Assembly (NCBI GenBank): GCA_964416425.1
Contig: CAYQEC010000029.1
Span: 1 to 28,078, forward strand
Direction of reading: 5' to 3'
Origin: CAYQEC01 sp964416425
GTDB taxonomy: Bacteria; Actinomycetota; Acidimicrobiia; Spongiisociales; UBA5794
Length of the DNA stretch: 28,078 nt
Shown here: in pieces, positions 23,286 through 28,078 of the stretch
How positions within the stretch are numbered: position 1 is the stretch's first letter
Layout: each line of letters opens with the position of its first letter
Translations under genes and position numbers: made by a program
Notes under the pieces: model-generated
The model's database searches: none
What the model saw: only the letters and a program-made list of their open reading frames with translations
Told to the model about the DNA's origin: nothing

Positions 23286-23806
23286 TGGCCGAGGTCGCCT
23301 CCGTGTCCGCCGCTCCGGTGATCCGGCCCATGACCCGGCGCGACATCCCGGAGGTGGCCACACTGGAGCAGGCGGTGTACCCGCAGCCGTGGTCGGTGCG
23401 GGTGTTCTTCGACGAGCTGGCGCAGCCGAACCGCGCCTACTTCGTGGCCGAGGACGAGGGCGTCGTCGTCGGCTACGGAGGGCTCCTGCTCGTCGAGGAC
23501 GATGCCCACATCACGACGCTGGCGGTGTCGCCGGAGGCGCGCCGGGACCGGCTCGGTACCCGGCTCATGCTCGCCCTGGTGGAGAGCGCCCTGGAGGCAG
23601 GCGTCCACCACCTCACCCTGGAGGTTCGCATGTCGAACGCCACCGCCCGCAAGCTCTACGAGCGGTTCGGGTTCTCCCCGGTGGGGCTGCGCAAGGACTA
23701 CTACCGAGAAGAGGACGCGCTGGTGATGTGGGCGATCGACATCGACGCCGAGGAGTACACCTACCGGCTCGATGCCATCCGGCGGTCCCTGGGGGTGGCA
23801 TCGTGA
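23285..23806 (+). CDS. rimI: GNAT N-acetyltransferase, RimI-like
   Basis: A 173-residue GNAT protein. The acetyl-CoA loop lies in SPEARRDRLGTRLM (about residues 81-94), followed by LEVRMSNATARKLYERFGF and GLRKDYYREEDALVM, all typical of RimI. E. coli RimI acetylates the N-terminal residue of S18, and relatives in actinobacteria may act more broadly. Its place between tsaB and tsaD is conserved in many bacteria. The N-terminus has about 13 residues before the fold. The target here is not proven. Confidence 0.93.
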   Translation: MAEVASVSAAPVIRPMTRRDIPEVATLEQAVYPQPWSVRVFFDELAQPNRAYFVAEDEGVVVGYGGLLLVEDDAHITTLAVSPEARRDRLGTRLMLALVESALEAGVHHLTLEVRMSNATARKLYERFGFSPVGLRKDYYREEDALVMWAIDIDAEEYTYRLDAIRRSLGVAS

Positions 23807-24813
23807 GCGGCCCCCTGATCCTCGGGATCGAAACGAGCTGCGATGAGACCGGGGTGGCGGTGCTGGAGGGGCTCGTGATGCGGTCCTCGGTGCTGTCCTC
23901 CCAGGTCGAGGCCCACGCCCGTTTCGGCGGGGTGGTGCCCGAGGTGGCGGCTCGGGCCCACGTCGAGGCGATCCGGCCGCTGGTGCACATGGCCCTCACC
24001 CAGGCGGGGGTCCACTCCGATCAGCTCGACGCGGTGGCCGCCACCCGCGGTCCGGGGCTGGCGGGTGCGCTGATGGTCGGCTTCTCCTTCGGCAAGGCGC
24101 TGGCGTGGAGCCTGCAACGTCCCTTCGTGGGCGTCGATCATATGGAGGGCCATCTCATGGCGCCGCTCCTCGACCATGCCGGATACGCCCCGCCGGCGAT
24201 CGTGGTCCTCGCCTCGGGTGGCCACAGCCAGATCGTGCACGTCCGGGGCTGGGGCGACTACGTGCTGCTGGGGCAGACGATCGACGACGCCGCCGGTGAG
24301 GCCTTCGACAAGCTGGCTCGTTTCATGGGACTCGGCTACCCGGGAGGGCCGGCCATCGATCGCGCCTCCGCCGGCGGCGATCCGCAGGCGATCCCGTTCC
24401 CGCGGGCCCTGCCGGATCGCCCCTTCGACTTCTCGTTCTCGGGCCTCAAGACCTCGGTGGTGACTTTCCTGCAGAAGGCGAAGGCGGCGGGCACGGTGCC
24501 GCCCCTCCCCGACGTGGCTGCCTCGATCCAGGAAGCGATCGTCGACGTGCTCGTCGCCAAGGTGTTCAACGCGGTGGACGCCACCGGGGTGACGACGGTC
24601 TCCGGTGGGGGCGGGGTCCTTGCCAACCGCCGCCTCCGGGAGCGCCTCACCGCCGAGGCGGAACGGCGCGGCGTGCAGCTCTTCCTCCCGACGCCGGCGC
24701 TGTGCACCGACAACGGCGCCATGATCGCCGCCGCTGCCGGCTACCGGCTGGAGCGGGGCAGGATCACCCCGTGGGACGCCGAGGTGGATTCCGGGCTCAG
24801 GCTGGGCGGGTGA
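23803..24813 (+). CDS. tsaD: tRNA N6-adenosine threonylcarbamoyltransferase TsaD
   Basis: A 336-residue ASKHA enzyme that transfers the threonylcarbamoyl group to A37 of tRNA. It begins LILGIETSCDETGVAV. Metal-binding HMEGH is at 113-117, followed by LASGGHSQIVHV and the late TDNGAMIAAAA segment with the third ligand. GTG 23803 overlaps the rimI stop by four bases. Together with TsaE and TsaB all partners but TsaC/Sua5 are in this window. Its stop overlaps the next gene. Confidence 0.98.
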   Translation: MSGPLILGIETSCDETGVAVLEGLVMRSSVLSSQVEAHARFGGVVPEVAARAHVEAIRPLVHMALTQAGVHSDQLDAVAATRGPGLAGALMVGFSFGKALAWSLQRPFVGVDHMEGHLMAPLLDHAGYAPPAIVVLASGGHSQIVHVRGWGDYVLLGQTIDDAAGEAFDKLARFMGLGYPGGPAIDRASAGGDPQAIPFPRALPDRPFDFSFSGLKTSVVTFLQKAKAAGTVPPLPDVAASIQEAIVDVLVAKVFNAVDATGVTTVSGGGGVLANRRLRERLTAEAERRGVQLFLPTPALCTDNGAMIAAAAGYRLERGRITPWDAEVDSGLRLGG

Positions 24814-25919
24814 GACGCGGATACCGCCTCGGGGAACTGTTCGGCATCGAGATCCGTGCCGACCTCTCCCTGCTCGTGCTCGCCGTGCTGCTCACCTGGT
24901 CCCTCTACCTCGACCTTTCGATCCGGTTCGCCGGGACGCCGCGCGGGACGCTGCTGGTGGCGGCGGTCGCCGCCGGCATCGCCTTCGTGGCGAGCGTGCT
25001 CGTCCACGAGCTGAGCCATTCGCTGGTGGCCCTGCGACGCGGTTTGGAGGTGCGGCGGATCCGGCTCTTCATGTTCGGCGGCATGTCGGAGATCGGGAGC
25101 GAGGCGAAGACGCCGCGGGACGAGCTGGCGGTGACCCTCGCCGGACCTGCCGCCTCCCTGCTGGTGGGCCTGGTGTTCCTGCTGGCCGCCTGGGTGGTGC
25201 CGGGGCGGCTCGACCTGGTGGAGCGCCTCACGCTGCTCCTCGGCCTCGCCAACGTCGCCATCGCCGTTTTCAACCTGCTTCCCGGCTTCCCGCTCGACGG
25301 GGGACGGGTGGTGCGGGCCCTGGTGTGGCGGGCTGGCGGCGACCGGCGCCGGGCCACCGCGGCGGCGGCCACGTCCGGCCGGGTGCTCGGCTGGGTGATG
25401 ATCGGTGGGGGCGCCGTCGTCTGGGTGTGGCTGCGGGACCTCGGGGCCGTGTGGCTGGCGGCGGTGGGGTGGTTCCTGCTGCAGGCGGCGTCGTTGACGA
25501 GACGCCGCCAGGAGCTGCTGGATCGCATCGTCGGGCTCCAGGTCCGCGACGTGATGCGGCCCGTCGCCATGGCGGTGTCCGGGGAGGAAAGCCTTGCCGA
25601 CGTGCTGGCGTTGCACGGGTGGGGTGACCGGCTGCGGATGATGCCGGTGGTGGTCGACGGCCGGGTCCGGGGATTGTTGGGGACCCGGGAGGTGGCCCGG
25701 GTCGAGGCGCCGCAACGGGCGGGGCGGTCCGCCGCGGCGGTGATGACCCCGATTGGGCCCGATGACGTCTTCGAGGCCGGCATCCCGTTCGAGGATGCGC
25801 TGACCCGCCAATCGGGGCCCGCCGGGGTCATGGTGGTGGTCGAGCAGGGTCGGGTGGTCGGTCTCGTCACGGGGGAGGAGATGGCCGCCGCCCTCGGGGA
25901 GACACCGCCCGGCAGGTGA
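24810..25919 (+). CDS. Site-2-protease-like membrane zinc metalloprotease with CBS domains
   Basis: A 369-residue membrane protein of the M50 family. The zinc motif VLVHELSHS (H66, E67, H70) is in a membrane segment, and the third ligand D163 is in NLLPGFPLDGGRVVRAL. About six hydrophobic segments are visible up to residue 228. A C-terminal cytoplasmic part (about 240-365) has two CBS repeats, starting VRDVMRP and AAAVMTP, that may sense adenine nucleotides. This is the S2P subgroup with CBS domains. The substrate is unknown. It overlaps tsaD by four bases, so it may be co-transcribed. No function in t6A synthesis is implied. Confidence 0.94.
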   Translation: MRRGYRLGELFGIEIRADLSLLVLAVLLTWSLYLDLSIRFAGTPRGTLLVAAVAAGIAFVASVLVHELSHSLVALRRGLEVRRIRLFMFGGMSEIGSEAKTPRDELAVTLAGPAASLLVGLVFLLAAWVVPGRLDLVERLTLLLGLANVAIAVFNLLPGFPLDGGRVVRALVWRAGGDRRRATAAAATSGRVLGWVMIGGGAVVWVWLRDLGAVWLAAVGWFLLQAASLTRRRQELLDRIVGLQVRDVMRPVAMAVSGEESLADVLALHGWGDRLRMMPVVVDGRVRGLLGTREVARVEAPQRAGRSAAAVMTPIGPDDVFEAGIPFEDALTRQSGPAGVMVVVEQGRVVGLVTGEEMAAALGETPPGR

Positions 25920-25953
25920 CGGCCCGGGGTGGGCCGGGGCGGCTTGTGCGGTG

Positions 25954-26033
25954 CTGGCACTCTCCACATGTCTCTGCTAGCAGTTGTGCGCGGAGAGTGC
26001 TAGCCTCTGGCAGTCAAGGTAATTGACTGCTAA
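25954..26033 (+). promoter_or_regulatory. Three CIRCE-like operators upstream of groES
   Basis: CIRCE, the HrcA repressor site, is TTAGCACTC-N9-GAGTGCTAA. Three 9-9-9 dyads are visible. C1 at 25954-25980: CTGGCACTC/CTCTGCTAG, with the right arm degenerate. C2 at 25977-26003: CTAGCAGTT/GAGTGCTAG, with the left arm degenerate; it shares CTAG with C1. C3 at 26007-26033: CTGGCAGTC/GACTGCTAA, with a matched C-to-G and G-to-C change in the two arms. GCACTCTCC (25957-25965) and GGAGAGTGC (25992-26000) form a further perfect dyad. A TAGCCT -10-like box lies at 26001-26006 between C2 and C3. HrcA control of groESL is inferred; hrcA is not in the window. Confidence 0.8.
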
Positions 26034-26056
26034 GCACCCGAGAGGAGGTAGAACGG

Positions 26057-26344
26057 ATGAAGCTGAAGCCTCTGGGCGACCGCATCGTCGTGAAGCCCAC
26101 CGATGAGGACGAGGTCCGGACCGCCAGCGGTCTTGTCATCCCCGATACCGCAAAGGAGAAGCCGCAGCAGGGCGAGGTCCTGGCGGTGGGTCCTGGTGAG
26201 TACAAGGACGGCGAGCGCATTCCGCTCGACGTGAAGGTAGGGGACACCGTCGTCTATTCGAAGTACGGCGGCACCGAGGTCAAGTACGACGGCGAGGACT
26301 ACCTCATCCTGCCCGCCCGCGACGTCCTCGCAATCGTCGGCTAG
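26057..26344 (+). CDS. groES: Co-chaperonin GroES
   Basis: A 95-residue chaperonin lid protein that forms a heptamer on GroEL. Start MKLKPLGDRIVVKP; mobile loop around residues 17-34 (EDEVRTASGLVIPDTAKE); later VGDTVVYSKYGGTEVKYDGEDYLIL. AGGAGG at 26043-26048 is eight bases from the ATG. It probably shares a heat-regulated transcript with groEL; its stop TAG overlaps the groEL ribosome binding site. Confidence 0.98.
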   Translation: MKLKPLGDRIVVKPTDEDEVRTASGLVIPDTAKEKPQQGEVLAVGPGEYKDGERIPLDVKVGDTVVYSKYGGTEVKYDGEDYLILPARDVLAIVG

Positions 26345-26358
26345 GAGGAACCACACAC

Positions 26359-27987
26359 ATGGCTGCGAAGGAATTGAGATTCAATGAGGAGGCGCGGCGG
26401 AGCCTTCAGGCGGGCGTCGACAAGCTCGCCAACACCGTCAAGGTGACGCTCGGCCCCAAGGGCCGCAATGTCGTGCTCGAGAAGAAGTGGGGCGCTCCGA
26501 CGATCACCAACGACGGTGTGACCATCGCCAAGGAGATCGAGCTCGACGACCCGTACGAGAACATGGGCGCCCAGCTCGCCAGAGAGGTGGCCGACAAGAC
26601 CAACGATGTCGCCGGTGACGGCACCACCACTGCCACCGTGCTCGCCCAGGCGATGGTGACCGACGGGTTGCGACTCGTCGCCGCCGGCGCCAACCCGATG
26701 GAGATGAAGCTGGGCATCGAGGAGGCCGTGGCGAGTGTCGTCGAGGCCATCGCGGCGACCGCCATCCCTGTCGATTCCAGCTCACGGGACCAGATCGCCT
26801 ACGTGGCTGCCAACTCGGCGGCCAGCAAGGAGATCGGCGACCGCATCGCCGAGGCGATGCAGAAGGTCGGCAACGAGGGTGTCATCACCGTCGAGGACAG
26901 CCAGACCTTCGGCGTGGAGCTGGAGTTCACCGAGGGGATGCAGTTCGACAAGGGCTACATCTCGCCGTACTTCATCACCGACGCAGATCGCCAGGAAGCC
27001 GTGGTCGAGGATCCTTACGTCCTGATCGCCAACCAGAAGATCACGGCGGTGCAGGATCTGCTCCCGGTGCTGGAGAAGGTCATGCAGACCGGCAAGCCGT
27101 TGCTGGTGCTCTCCGAGGACGTCGAGGGTGAGGCCCTGGCCACCCTGGTCGTCAACCGGATCCGTGGCACGTTCAGCTCGGTGGCCGTGAAGGCGCCCGG
27201 TTTCGGGGAGCGGCGCAAGGCCATGCTGCAGGACATCGCCATCCTCACCGGCGGCACCGTCATCTCCGAAGAGGTCGGCCTCAAGCTGGAGAACGTGACC
27301 ACCGACATGCTGGGCCGGGCCCGCAAGATCGTCGTCACCAAGGACGACACCACGATCGTCGAGGGTGCAGGTTCGCACGCCGAGGTCGAGGCGCGAGTCC
27401 GCCAGATCCGTCAGGAGATCGAGAACTCCGACTCGGATTGGGATCGCGAGAAACTCCAGGAGCGGCTCGCCAAGCTCTCCGGCGGGGTTGCCGTCATCAA
27501 GGTCGGCGCAGCCACCGAGGTGGAGCTGAAGGAGAAGAAGCACCGCATCGAGGACGCCATCCAGGCGACCCGGGCCGCGGTGGAGGAGGGCATCGTCGCC
27601 GGTGGCGGCGTGGCGCTCCTCAGGGCTCAGGCGGCCATCAAGACCCGCGGTGGATCGGACGACATCAAGTCGGGCCGCGCCATCGTGGAGAAGGCCCTCG
27701 AGGCTCCGCTTCGCCAGATCGCGGTCAACGCCGGCCATGAGGGCGGTGTGGTCGTCGAGCACGTGCGCAGCGCCGAGGGCAACAACGGCTTCAATGCCGC
27801 CACCGGCGTGTACGAGGACCTGATGAAGGCCGGGATCATCGATCCCGCCAAGGTGACCCGGTCCACGCTCCAGAACGCGGCCTCGATCGCAGCCCTGCTC
27901 ATCACCACCGAGGCGCTCGTCGCCGAGGAGAAGGAAGACGAGCCGGCGGGTGCCAACCACGGCCACGGCATGGAAGGCATGATGTAG
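26359..27987 (+). CDS. groEL: Chaperonin GroEL
   Basis: A 542-residue chaperonin subunit of normal length, forming the folding chamber with GroES. The ATP site is seen as VTLGPKGRNVVL (29-40) and GDGTTTATVLAQ (from about 86). EEGIVAGGGVALLR is the late family motif. The C-terminal tail ends ANHGHGMEGMM, with two His and few of the GGM repeats of classical GroEL. Actinobacteria often have a second groEL; I cannot tell which copy this is by function, but linkage to groES matches the groEL1 position of Mycobacterium. AGGAGG at 26343-26348 serves the ATG. Confidence 0.98.
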   Translation: MAAKELRFNEEARRSLQAGVDKLANTVKVTLGPKGRNVVLEKKWGAPTITNDGVTIAKEIELDDPYENMGAQLAREVADKTNDVAGDGTTTATVLAQAMVTDGLRLVAAGANPMEMKLGIEEAVASVVEAIAATAIPVDSSSRDQIAYVAANSAASKEIGDRIAEAMQKVGNEGVITVEDSQTFGVELEFTEGMQFDKGYISPYFITDADRQEAVVEDPYVLIANQKITAVQDLLPVLEKVMQTGKPLLVLSEDVEGEALATLVVNRIRGTFSSVAVKAPGFGERRKAMLQDIAILTGGTVISEEVGLKLENVTTDMLGRARKIVVTKDDTTIVEGAGSHAEVEARVRQIRQEIENSDSDWDREKLQERLAKLSGGVAVIKVGAATEVELKEKKHRIEDAIQATRAAVEEGIVAGGGVALLRAQAAIKTRGGSDDIKSGRAIVEKALEAPLRQIAVNAGHEGGVVVEHVRSAEGNNGFNAATGVYEDLMKAGIIDPAKVTRSTLQNAASIAALLITTEALVAEEKEDEPAGANHGHGMEGMM

Positions 27988-28012
27988 CCGCTCGGCTGCC
28001 GACACGATTCGA

Positions 28013-28037
28013 CGGGACCCCCGATCCGGGGGTTCCG
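28013..28037 (+). terminator. Strong hairpin after groEL, probable terminator
   Basis: CGGGACCCCCG pairs with CGGGGGTTCCG around an ATC loop: an 11-bp stem with one G-T wobble, 26 bases after the groEL stop. The stem is stable, but no T-run follows. A further short inverted repeat, CCTGC/GCAGG, ends at the window edge (28066-28078). Confidence 0.65.
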
Positions 28038-28078
28038 CCGCGTGTGGGAGCCGAGTCTCACCCTCCCTGCCGGGCAGG

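Noticed and set aside
28066..28078. An inverted repeat (CCTGC-CGG-GCAGG) at the window end
   Set aside because: It is cut by the window edge, so its extent and role cannot be judged.

Overview
The window is a GC-rich, tightly packed chromosomal block of core genes, all on the + strand. The order matches the actinobacterial S10/spc/alpha ribosomal region and its downstream neighbours. As I recall it, the same series occurs in Mycobacterium around Rv3417c-Rv3460c: infA-rpmJ-rpsM-rpsK-rpsD-rpoA-rplQ-truA, rplM-rpsI-glmM-glmS, acpS/nnr, alr, tsaE-tsaB-rimI-tsaD, groES-groEL. Frequent GTG starts, ATGA/GTGA stop-start overlaps and TANNNT -10 boxes also fit. I infer a deep-branching actinobacterium (an Acidimicrobiia-like lineage is possible), but the class is not proven by the sequence.

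Layout. 1-4981: end of rpsC, then rplP-rpmC-rpsQ-rplN-rplX-rplE-rpsZ-rpsH-rplF-rplR-rpsE-rpmD-rplO, nearly all overlapping by a few bases. 4982-7758: a hairpin and a possible promoter, then secY-adk-map. 7759-11088: a 235-bp gap with promoter-like sequences, then infA-rpmJ-rpsM-rpsK-rpsD-rpoA-rplQ. 11114-13026: a Nudix hydrolase, a small membrane protein and truA. 13080-14018: promoter and rplM-rpsI, followed by glmM. 15349-15623: a glmM-glmS gap holding a promoter and what reads as a complete glmS self-cleaving ribozyme, then glmS. 17493-19362: acpS and a bifunctional NAD(P)HX repair gene, both possibly transcribed without a leader. 19359-24813: alr, an S58/DmpA-type peptidase, a family 4 uracil-DNA glycosylase and the tRNA t6A set tsaE-tsaB-(rimI)-tsaD. 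24810-25919: a site-2-protease-like membrane metalloprotease with CBS domains. 25954-28037: a cluster of three CIRCE-like operators, groES-groEL and a terminator-like hairpin.

How it works together. Most of the window makes the ribosome, RNA polymerase alpha, the Sec channel and translation accessories (IF-1, Met aminopeptidase, TruA, t6A enzymes). The rest serves cell-wall precursor supply (GlmM, GlmS, Alr), lipid carrier activation (AcpS), metabolite repair (Nnr) and protein folding (GroESL).

The two most notable signals are non-coding: the glmS ribozyme in an actinobacterial setting, and the groESL operator with three overlapping or adjacent CIRCE-like dyads, one carrying matched changes in both arms. 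I saw no mobile elements, CRISPR arrays, tRNAs or rRNAs, and no broken genes. The gene content is otherwise ordinary, so I do not claim a new protein system here.
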